Of a stretch of DNA of 64,000 nucleotides, positions 36,801 through 45,465 are shown in pieces (position 1 is the stretch's first letter; every line of letters begins with the position of its first letter). The position numbers were made by a program, and so were the translations under genes. Below the pieces are notes generated by a model. That model was not told the origin of the DNA. It made no database searches and was given only the letters and a program-made list of their open reading frames with translations. This DNA is from Ixodes scapularis (taxonomy: Eukaryota > Arthropoda > Arachnida > Ixodida > Ixodidae): positions 110,164,831-110,228,830 of the forward strand of contig NW_024609846.1 in assembly GCF_016920785.2 (NCBI RefSeq), read 5' to 3'.

Positions 36801-39800
36801 GCTAGAGTTGGCAGATTTTGGCGACTTGGCTTATTTGAAAGTTCGCTGGCCAGTTTATTAAATATATAGACGGAATTAGATCGTAATATTTGACATGAGG
36901 TCTTCCTATATGATATTGAAGAGGGCTGCATAGTTTTCTAAATATCAAAAATGAAGCGGAGTTGCCTTTTAAACTTGGTATGGGCGCTTTATCTGTCCAA
37001 GCGGTTAAAACCAAGATTGCAGCTACTGAGGCGCAGTGAATGGGGGAAGAAAGCATTTTTTTTTAATGACAAATGATTGGTGGACAGTACTCTACCATAT
37101 TTACAGTACTAGTCTACCATATTTACTTGCATACTCAATGCACTTGCATAATTATGCACCCCCAACTTGAGCTTCAAAAACGTTGTTTTTCTCCTGTACG
37201 CATTTAACACATCCACAATATACGAAGGAAGCAACAGGATGCCACAGTAGTGCATGCCGCGTGCAGCAACAAAGCCGTCATATAAAAAGAAAGCCAGACA
37301 GCAGCCCAGAATTGCCAGGCCCCCTCAAAAATGCAAGTGGAGGATGTGCTGACAAGAAGGAAAGCATGCGCAAATCTCGTTTATTGTGAAGACAGGATGT
37401 CACGGGAACTATGGAAGCACACGCTTCGACAGCTTCGATCCTGTGCTTGTAATCGCCGAGAGCGACTGAGTGTGTTCCGGATTTCGACATTCAGCCTGGT
37501 TTTCAATGATGTGCTTTGCACAACTAACATGTTCCGGATTGGAAATTCTGCAAGGTTTTCATTAGGGCTGCAGTGGCTACAGCCAAAGTTGTATCTACTG
37601 TAAAATACCGAGTAAGCCCCCATTTCCTAACAAGTGCCCACTACTAACATTGCAATTTTCCCAAGGGCCGTGGCCCGCGCGCGGGGAATTGTGGGAGAGG
37701 CTGTCCCTCGCCTGGCCACTCTGCCTTGAGATCGCATTACCTTGTCGCTTGTCTCCTCTTAATTCTGTTTTTCGATTCCATTACCTATTTTTATCTATTC
37801 CAGTGTATTTGTTATTGCTTTTAAGTGTTTCTATTCTCTTCTGCGCATGATACTTGTATATATATAGTATTCACGTCTTTATTTTGCCTTTTTCGACGGG
37901 AGTGCCGACGAACAACACGCCGCTTCGCACGTCGTCCCCGGGTGAGTTCTACCGTTGCTACCGATTCCCATTGAGTTGTTAGCTGTTCATTTTGGTTCAT
38001 TTGACCTGCGTGCGTGCGGTCGAGAGGAGCTGTTTGTGAACACCCGCGCACATGTCGTAGGGGTAGGCAGAGCTCTGAATCAACATCTTGGGACACGGCG
38101 CGAACAACAGACGCGGGCGATGAAGAAACACTCTGGACAAGCGCTGACTATCAACTGAAATATTTTAATAGGAAAACTCATAAAAACGACCATTCATCTT
38201 TTGCAGTTCACCAACCCGTCTGCGTATTACAAGACACTTGCGGCTCTAACGTCGCAATTGTTGATTCAAAGTTCTGCCTACCCCTATGACATGTACGCGG
38301 GTTAAATGAACTAAAATGAACAGTTAACAGCGCGATAGGAATCTGTAGCAACGGTAGTACTCACCCGGGTAACGACACGCGAGCAGCGTGTTGTCCGTTG
38401 GCACTCCTGTCGAAAAAGGCAACGAAGACACAAATATTGTCTATATAACAGAAATATTGCGTGCAGAAGAGAATAGGAACACAAGCAATAAAAATACGCT
38501 GGAATAGATAAAAAAAATAGGTAATGGAATCGAAAAACACAGGATTGAGAGGAGACAAGGCAATGCCATCTCAAGGCACAGTGGCCAGGCGAGGGACAAC
38601 CTCTCCCCACAATTCCTCGCGCGCGGACCTGGGCGCTTGGGAAAATTGCAAATCGTCTATTTGGAACTTGTGTTTTAAGACACATACTTCGTTTGCTTTC
38701 CGAAGCCACCAACATGTGGGTGCTGGCCTGTGGAAAATCCGTGCTGGGATATGGATTTGAAGACATGCAAAGGTGTATGATTAATGTACTAATGTTAGCT
38801 TCTTTTGTCATTTTTCATGTTTTGCAGAAGGAGCAGCTCCTCAGAATTGGAGGGAGAACACTGCTGGAAACGACAGCAAACGTCATGAAAGGTTTAATAG
38901 GCCACTCTGTCCAAGTCCTATTTTCACTGTACGGGCGGAAGGGGAAGAGGCCATTTAACAGCATGCAGCTGTGCAGAGTTGCAATTGGTAATATATTTCT
39001 AAATTTTGATCTGCAAACTTAATTCATCATTTACTGCTAGTGGCAGGCAGTGTGCTTTGCTATAGTCATTACAGCTTAAGTATTCAATGACATAGTGGAC
39101 TCGAAGCATTATGCACCTGTTTTGAGTGTCTCAATCTTGTGTCAAAAAAATAGTTCGCTATGGCACGGACCCTTTTTTTTTCCAGGATAAGGGCTTAGTT
39201 CGAAGACTATCTTTTTTATTAAAATGGTCGCTGGCACGTCATGCTTTGTATATGCTATGTGCCAACCTCTTCTTGGATTCGTTGCAGGCATTATACCAAA
39301 CATGTGTCCTGGTGACTCGTGCTCGAGGCTCATACCTTGCACTTTGTGTGCTATTTCTCATTATAGTAAAAAGTCTTACTGCTATTTACAACTTGGTCAC
39401 TGGACCAGCAATATTAATGTAATGGCACCACAAATGACCCTATATAAATGTCATGGATGAAGAAAGAATAAACAATTAAAACAGGGACAACACAACCACA
39501 TCTTTCAACTAGCAACAGACGAGTAAACTTTCAACAGCGAGCAGCCGACTATACCCAGTAGGAGTAGGGGAGAGAAGGAAAGATAAAACACGCGAGTTTT
39601 GCAAGTCAGGGTGGTAGCGTTATCTCGGATTTTAAAAATTCAACCTCGGTTTTCGTCAGCAGGAGGGAAGGGTTTGACACGTTGTTTTTTGCTGTGGTCA
39701 TGGCGAATGATTCTATGATTTCCCTGCCGAATCTGCTGTCATGCCCCCCAAGGATTTTTGTGTCATCAAAGAGGGGATGACAATGCAAACACGAACGGGC

Positions 39801-41615
39801 ATGTATGACTATGGGACGATAAGAATCTGGAGAGGCCTTAGAAACTTCGTTGTGATGTTCGCGGAGTCTGTGATTGTGCATCTGCCGGTCTGTCCTATGT
39901 ATTGATGGCCACAGCTCAAGGGGATGGAGTAAACTTTCTTCTCTTTGCATGGGATGAATTTCTTTTCGAGTTTGACAGTGCATCCAATCGGAATCCGGTT
40001 GTTGTTCACTTGTTGACAGAGTTTAAGACGCATGCGGCACGAGAAGACAACATTCGTGTCGAACTTTGAGGCAAGGGATTTTATCCGGTGGGCTGAATTG
40101 TGTACGTAAGGAATGACGGCGAATCGGGCTTTCTTTTTTGTGGCTGGTGACTGGCGATCAGGCCCGCGAATCATCCTTTCCATTGTCTTCTCGTGCCGCA
40201 TGCGTCTTAAACAACTCTGTCAACAAGTGAACAACAACCGGATTCCAATTGGCTGCACCGTCAAACACGAAAAGAAATTCATTCCATGCAAAGAGAAGAA
40301 AGTTTACTCCATCCCCTTGAGCTGTGGCCATCAATACATAGGACAGACCGGCAGATGCACCAATCACAGACTCCGCGAACATCACAACGAAGTTTCTAAG
40401 GCCTCTCCAGATTCTTATCATCCCATAGTCATACATGCCCGTTCGTGTTTGCGTTGTCATCCCCTCTTTGATGACACGAAAATCCTTGGGGGGCATGACA
40501 GCAGATTCGGCAGGGAAATCATAGAATCATTCGCCATGACCACAGCAAAAAACAACGTGTCAAACCCTTCCCTCCTGCTGACGAAAACCGAGGTTGAATT
40601 TTTAAAATCCGAGATAACGCTACCACCCTGACTTGCAAAACTCGCGTGTTTTATCTTTCCTTCTCTCCCCTACTCCTACTGGGTATAGTCGGCTGCTCGC
40701 TGTTGAAAGTTTACTCGTCTGTTGCTAGTTGAAAGATGTGGTTGTGTTGTCCCTGTTTTAATTGTTTATTCTTTCTTCATCCATGACTTAAACCAACACG
40801 CTCTTCTACCAAGCATATCAGTGTCAGTGAGCTGTTTTGAAGCATAAACAGGACCCATTTCATGACAACTCGTTCTGCATGTGGAAGAATATTGCTTTGA
40901 AAACATGATTTAGGTAAGTAAATAACTAGTCAGCAGAGAAGCAAGCAAACTCCAGTCGGGTGGCCTCGAAGTTTATTTGAGCCTGCCACGCAGCGTACCA
41001 CTCCAGTGGTGATAACCACAGTATTTTCACATTGTCCCACTGATGCCGCCACAATTTTTAGACAACTTGAATCGGGGTCTAGTAGACAATGAAGAGGAGC
41101 AGATTTCGTCCTGCATATACCTCCCGGCGACTACTAAGCCTAGCGTGGACTTTGAATAATTCAGTGGCAATGCTACTGCTCCAATCTTGCAGCACTGCAA
41201 GAAGTATCCAGAAGAAAAGGGTATACCATCAGGACATACACTCGAGCGGAGAGAACAAAAAATCCCTGCGAGAAGTCACTAGTTTGCTGAGTACATCTGT
41301 AATACTGAAAGAGTTGATATTAAGAATTGCGTTGGGGTTGAGTCGCTGAATTCTGAAGCTGTAACTGACGAATTAGAAGTAGTTGTCAATTTTGTCTTGA
41401 AAGTTAGCGAGAAGCAAGCCGTGGATAGGACGACGGCCCTGGCCGTCATCGGCAAGTGGCTGCCCGGGTCTGTGGACCGGGGCGGTGGAAGAAAAAGGAG
41501 GTTTGCGGCAATGATTGCCGAACCTTCCGCCCAGCTCTCCGCCGAGCCCTCCGCCCAGCCTCCTGCAGAGCCTGCTGCTGACCCTGCTGCTGACCCTGCT
41601 GCTGACCCTGCCTAG
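27876..41615 (+). CDS. DUF4806-like protein, six exons, 331 aa
   Basis: Exons: 27876-28087 (ATG 27877), 33097-33219, 33487-33513, 35814-36076, 38828-38987, 41404-41615 (stop TAG 41613). All introns are GT-AG and every phase matches, giving 331 codons plus stop without a break. Exon 1 encodes a small domain (MKQFAVVKFPQEKDCVAAVP, then SWLSENRAVCHWPS) that starts many DUF4806 proteins. Exons 2-3 are Ser/Gln-rich linker. Exon 4 has a coiled coil (LRHQNREMQHETMQLRL) and LPRLPASTLEELEAAE. Exon 5 (LLRIGGRTLLETTANVMKGL, then RPFNSMQLCRVAI) and exon 6 (IGKWLPGSVDRGGGRKRR) complete the DUF4806-like region. The tail is a Pro/Ala-rich repeat. Function is unknown; a role as the transposon's second, DNA-binding protein is my inference. 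The last acceptor is the least certain. Confidence 0.75.
28505..30726. mobile_element. TTAA-target element, inner
   Basis: TTAA at 28501-28504 and 30727-30730 flank ends AGGGATGCGGAAACAAAATT and, inverted, AGGGGTACTGAAACGAAAAT. It contains a perfect 20-bp-arm hairpin at 28675-28726 and the pogo-like insertion below. A short minus-strand open frame (about 29167-28930) has no recognised domain. Confidence 0.6.
29882..30693 (+). mobile_element. pogo/Tigger-like element with decayed transposase start
   Basis: TA-flanked ends CCGTATAATTGCACGTAAGG and, inverted, CCGTATACCCGTGTAAGGAC. Inside, the segment HFNSHTRFERKVVAHAIKYG (about 30400-30465) resembles the start of a pogo-type helix-turn-helix (FKxKVVxxAxxxGN). 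It stops soon after, so this is a non-autonomous remnant. Confidence 0.5.
31787..32427. mobile_element. 641-bp TTAA MITE with about 140-bp inverted ends
   Basis: TTAA at 31783-31786 and 32428-32431. The ends AGGACACATGCAAAGGAAAA match in inverted orientation, and homology continues about 140 bp to CAACTACAAATTCGTATAG / CTATACGAGTTTGTAGTTG. The middle is GC-rich (about 31920-32110). It lies in intron 1 of the DUF4806-like gene. Confidence 0.8.
32551..32800. repeat. About 250-bp inverted repeat
   Basis: GAGGTATGCTTTGCTGCGTAG at the left pairs with the reverse complement at the right (CTGAGGTATGCTGCACTGCG). Arms of about 95 bp also share AAGGTTAAAAAA and TACATGTGAAGG. It lies in intron 1. Confidence 0.6.
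33295..33470 (-). repeat. G-rich dispersed repeat
   Basis: On the minus strand, GGCACATAGCCAGGATTTTG leads into G-runs (C-run at about 33343-33362 on plus). The form looks like a dispersed SINE or LINE tail, but nothing else of such an element is visible. Confidence 0.4.
34054..35582 (-). mobile_element. 1.5-kb TTAA element with a 114-codon open frame
   Basis: TTAA at 34050-34053 and 35583-35586. Ends AGGGGAACACTGCTTCTTGA and, inverted, GGGGGGACACGGCTCCTTGA. A minus-strand frame from ATG 35100 to 34756 encodes a charged protein starting MPSTTPRKKFQTAHKFGKKR, with an acidic middle and a Lys/Glu helix near residues 80-95. It may be the first exon of the element's protein. I recognise no domain. 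It lies in intron 3. Confidence 0.6.
36218..36968. mobile_element. 751-bp TTAA MITE
   Basis: TTAA at 36214-36217 and 36969-36972. Ends AGGGCAACTCCGCT and, inverted, AAGGCAACTCCGCT. It lies in intron 4. No protein domain is visible. Confidence 0.65.
37652..38649. repeat. Inverted repeat with about 350-bp arms around a Penelope-like tail
   Basis: 37652-38010 (GCAATTTTCCCAAG start) and 38305-38649 (its complement) pair along their whole length by eye, including TATTTTTATCTATTCCAG and GGGTGAGT blocks. The spacer carries GGACAAGCGCTGACTATCAA, which resembles Penelope 3' tails. Intron 4. Confidence 0.65.
39450..40787. mobile_element. Head-to-head pair of Penelope-like 3' fragments
   Basis: Two nearly identical fragments lie as an inverted repeat, 3' ends outward: minus copy about 40201-39450 and plus copy about 40183-40787. 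Each encodes the end of the Penelope protein, including a GIY-YIG domain (YSIPLSCGHQYIGQTGRC, then HRLREHHNEV) and the final KTEVEFLKSEITLPP. The plus copy (40113-40631) reads open to the stop; the minus copy has a one-base deletion in the domain and extends about 130 bp further 5'. The arms meet at ATTGTCTTC/GTTGTCTTC, a short shared sequence. The fragments lack the RT. They lie in intron 5 of the DUF4806-like gene. Confidence 0.8.
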
Positions 41616-41658
41616 GTCGCCCTGGTTACGCAATTTTTTTATCTTTTTATTTGATTTA

Positions 41659-41664
41659 AATAAA
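41659..41664 (+). promoter_or_regulatory. AATAAA polyadenylation signal of the DUF4806-like gene
   Basis: AATAAA lies 44 bp after the stop codon, in an AT-rich 3' region and before the right subterminal repeats. Confidence 0.6.
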
Positions 41665-41766
41665 TTATGAACTCTGAAACGTTTTGAATAATTCATTTGC
41701 ATGCTTTAATGATTTCTAAAGTGTCCACATACAGTAAATTTGCTGCATTTATTAGATTGGTATTAT

Positions 41767-41800
41767 CAGAAAGAAAACAGCTAGTACTGTTTTCTTTCTG
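41767..41800. repeat. Short hairpin beside the large palindrome
   Basis: CAGAAAGAAAACAG and its complement CTGTTTTCTTTCTG flank a 6-bp loop. Confidence 0.8.
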
Positions 41801-41804
41801 ATGC

Positions 41805-41959
41805 AGTCTAATACACTGGCTATTTTTTGCATCCATTGGCTATGCCATTCTTGGATGCCATTTTTCACCCAGTGCTGCAACGTTGCAGCACTGGGTGAAA
41901 AATGGCATCCAAGAATGGCATAGCCAATGGATGCAAAAAAATAGCCAGTGTATTAGACT
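41805..41959. repeat. 155-bp almost perfect palindrome
   Basis: Two 77-bp arms beginning AGTCTAATACACTGGCTATT meet with no spacer at GCAACGTTGC (about 41877-41886). The only difference seen is one base in an A/T run. It lies just inside the right subterminal array of the giant transposon. Confidence 0.9.
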
Positions 41960-42239
41960 GGATGCCAATATTGGAAGAGCCAGTGTGTAAGGCGCTGGAT
42001 GCCGATGTTGGTTCAGCCAACGGTGAAACATCTTATGCCAATATTGGATAAAAATGCGCAAACCACGTTGGTCCAACATGGGCTAGAACGTTGGCAAACC
42101 AGTGGTCCAACATTGGCACCAATGTTGGACCGCCATTGGATCGGGTGGCGTTTTCGAAAATGCCAACGTCAGACCAATATTGGAACCATTTTTGCCAACA
42201 TTGGGCCAATGGGGGTCCAACGCTGGTGTGCTGCCTGGG
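41960..42239. repeat. Right subterminal palindrome array and terminal repeat
   Basis: CCAATATTGG and variants (CCAACATTGG, CCAATGTTGG) occur about ten times between 41965 and 42215. The terminal TGTGCTGCCTGGG ends at 42239. The composition matches the left array. Confidence 0.75.
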
Positions 42240-45190
42240 CTCGAGCCTCCCGTCGAAAGACAGATCTGCTGGGATGGTGTGCCCCTTACTAAGCAAGTGG
42301 ACGCTGGCTTTCCAGTTTGTTTTATTTCGCGTGAGGTTTCCCATCAGCACAAAAAGCGTTGGCTGGCGCTGTCCGAAAGCAAACTGCGACTCGGCAGCGA
42401 CTTGGGGAAGCTACCCGTTCTCAGGAAGCTACACATCAGAGCGGCCATTCAAGACGTCATCGCGCCGGCGTCATTGGTGGTTCTGGATTGCAGGGGACTA
42501 AGCCTTTGCAGTCGAGACGTGATTGCAAAGTTGAACGTGCTCGACCCCACCGCGTCATCTGTCGTTCCAGGACTACCGGACGGCGTAGGGAACCTTCTGA
42601 ACAAGTACCGAGACCTATTTGAGCCTGAACTAGGGACCATCAAGGGAGCACCAGTACACCTGCACGAGAAAGGAGCGGTGGTGCCCAAGTTTACAAACGC
42701 AAGGCCAGTTCCTTACGCGCTTCGCAAAAAGGCTCCGAGAAGATAAATCGGTTAATAAAGTTGGGGGTGCTTTCACCTGGCAGTCATTGTGAGTGGCAGC
42801 CCCGATTTTGACTGGGCAACCCCGACGGCGAACGTGGCATTAAATACAAAACAATATCCTTTACCCAATATAGCGGGTGTGTTTGCTTCGCTGCGAGGCG
42901 GTTCAGTATTTTGCACATCAGATCTCCGAGACGCCTACACCCAGGTGGAACTAGGCGAAAAATCTAGGAAACTAACTTTTATCAACACACACCGAGGGTT
43001 TTTTTGTTTTAATCGTCTGCCGTTTGGAAATGCTTCGGCGCCGGTGATTTTTCAAAGGAAGATGGGACACATATTGGCAGGACTTGAGGGAGCACAGGTT
43101 TACTTAGACGATGTTCTACTCTAGTTGCAGAGCAACAAGAAACCGGCAATTTAAGGCGTGTGCTGCAGCGTTTCCGGGACATGGGAGTCAAGCATCGGCG
43201 AACCAAATGTCAGTTCAGGAAACCAAACATCACTTACTCGGGCCATAGGGTTGACAAAGAAGGCCCACACCCGTTAAAGAAGACATGGGGAGCCATCAGA
43301 AAGGCACCAAAACCCACAAATGTAACCGAGCTGCGCTCTTTCCTGAGATGCTGACATACTACCCCAGGCTTCTTTCCTACATGTCTACCTTGTTAGCACC
43401 GTTATACGAGCTGCTCGGGAAATATCAAAAGTGGCGCTGGGGGCCGCGGGAAGAGGAAGCCGCGAAACGGGCAAAAGCGCTCTTGCTGACGTCGTTGGTC
43501 CCAACAATTTTCGACCCTAACATGCCTGTCAGATTAGAATCTGACGCGTCAACCACCGGAGTGGGGGCATTGCAGCCGCACAAAGCTTAAGGTATCGATG
43601 AGCCCATAACGTTTTTGATCACGAAAGTTCACGCCAGCGGAAAAAAATTAGTCACAACTGGAAAAGGAGGTCCTGGCTTTATTATTTGGCCTCACCAAAT
43701 TCCAGGAAATCTAATAAACCGCAGTTTGATCTTAGTCACGGATCATCAGCCAATGGTGGGCCTGCTACGAGAAGAACGGCCAATTCCGCTGCTGGCATCC
43801 GAGAGGATTCAACGGTGGGCCTTGCTGCTGAACGATATTCCATACAGTATTGTATTTCGGCCAGGGAAACAAAACGCGAACGCCGATGCATTGAGTAGCC
43901 TGCCAATGCCGCTGCATGAGCTACTAGGGGAAGAGCTTCCAAAATACGGGTTAACGATGACCCAGGTAGACGACGCCTTTATTTCCGCACAGCGTTTGAA
44001 AGACCTGACAAGAACGGACGTCCCGTTCTTACAGACCATGAAGTAGGTTCAAAACGGCTGACCCAATGTGTTTCCAAAAGTTGGTCGTTCTTGCAACCGT
44101 ACTTTTACAGGAAGCTCGAGCTGTCTGTGTACTAGGTGTTGCTGTACTGGGGCCGGCGCCTCGTGATCCCAACCAAGGGCCGCCAGGAGATGCTGATGCT
44201 GCGACACGAATCACACCAGGGGATCGCTTCCATGAAGAGGAAAGATGGGTCATCGTTCTGGTGGCCCGGACTTGACGGTGAGGTGGAACTACTGAGCAGA
44301 AGCTGTCAAGAGTGCATAAAAGTCGCCCCAATGCCATTCAAGTGCTCACCAGTGAAATGGCCAGAAACAAAAGAAAGGGAGTCGATACTGCATATCCATT
44401 TGGCGGTGCCAATTCATGACAGAATGCTGTTAATTGTGTTTGACTCACACTCGAAGTGGATGGAAGTTTACATTATGCGAACCACTACTGCCGAAGCCAC
44501 ACTAAACCAACTTCGAGAGATATCTAGCAGATTTGAACTCCCCAAAACGGCAGTTACAGACAATGGGTCGTGGTTTATAAGCCAACACTTCGAAAAATTT
44601 TATGAACAGGAACAATGTATGCCATCTCCGCTGTGCACCATACCACCCCCAATCTAACGTGTTGGCGGAACGCGCCGTTAAATCGATTAAGAACGGCCTC
44701 GCAAGGATGAGAAAGGTAGATTTCGAAAAGAAGCTGGCATAATTCCTCATCAACTACCGGCGATGTACGACCTTCCAGGTGGTACATCGCCGGGGGAACT
44801 ACTTCTAGGGTACCGAATTCGGTTACCCTGGGATATATGTGCACAATCACGCCCCGTGTTGCATGACAATGTGCAGGAAGAAGGAGAATCCGGAGACCTC
44901 GGAGCAGAAGTATGGGTCCAGAACTTTGTAAAAGGCGACAGGTTGTCACCAGGCACGGTCACGTCTAATCTGGGCTCAAGAATCTTAGTCATCAAGACTC
45001 CGAAAGAAACAGTTCGTCGACATCGGGACCAGGTTCGCTCATGACACGGCCCGGTGGATTCCCAGGAAGGCCGCCAGGTTGACTCGATGATCCTTTCAAC
45101 CCAGAACCCGGGGACCACAAGTGGACCAGGAGCCGGCAAGGCAGCCAGAGGTTTCAGACGGCGGCGTTCAAGAACCACCGCTATTAGAGA
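42240..45190 (+). pseudogene. gypsy-C pol: protease, RT, RNase H, integrase
   Basis: The segment continues the element cut at 16694. The protease comes first (DGVPLTKQVDAGFPVCF, Asp-Ala-Gly instead of Asp-Thr-Gly), then the RT (SDLRDAYTQVELGE near 42920; YLDDVLL near 43105). RNase H follows (RLESDASTTGVGAL at about 43535, then VTDHQPMVGLL). The integrase core is at about 44136-44657 (FDSHSKWMEVY; VTDNGSW), and a C-terminal tail (VWVQNFVKGDRLSPGTV) ends at about 45044. Together these would copy and integrate the element. At least six frameshifts or stops (for example near 42746, 43124, 43590, 44046 and 44657) make it inactive. Domain order is that of Ty3/gypsy. Confidence 0.85.
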
Positions 45191-45243
45191 GGTCTACGCG
45201 GACCAGTAACACTATCCAACGGTTGCAATATTAAGAGAAGAAA

Positions 45244-45465
45244 TGTTGCAGCGTCATCCTTACCGTGGAATCCGTCAAAGTTACTTGTCCAAATGTTACT
45301 TGTTGTTATTAAGCGATAACACCCCTTTTGTTGTGACGCCCCCAAGTCTGGGCTATATTTTTGGGGCTCGTGGAAATCAACTTTTGTTATGTACTGGACA
45401 AGGACCAAAGTAATGGTTCCCATCGAGGAGCGCAGACTGCCTGCGCGACGGACGAAAACGTAACA
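45244..45465 (+). repeat. 3' LTR of gypsy-C (222 bp)
   Basis: TGTTGCAGCG to GTAACA, same length as the 5' LTR at 15559-15780. The roughly 20% difference by eye indicates an old insertion. Confidence 0.75.

Larger units (their letters stand above)
16697..42239. mobile_element. 25.5-kb CACTA/EnSpm-type transposon
   Basis: Both ends carry a 13-bp inverted repeat, CCCAGGCAGCACA at 16697-16709 and its reverse complement at 42227-42239, flanked by CT on each side (16695-16696 and 42240-42241). Arrays of CCAATATTGG-like palindromes follow at each end. Deleting the segment plus one CT rejoins gypsy-C in frame, so the whole 25,543 bp behaves as one insertion. Inside are a CACTA-type transposase (22377-24464, minus) and a spliced DUF4806-like gene (27876-41615, plus). 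Short target duplication and subterminal repeats fit CACTA elements. The CACTA label rests on the transposase; the termini do not begin with CACTA. Later insertions inflate its length. Confidence 0.75.
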
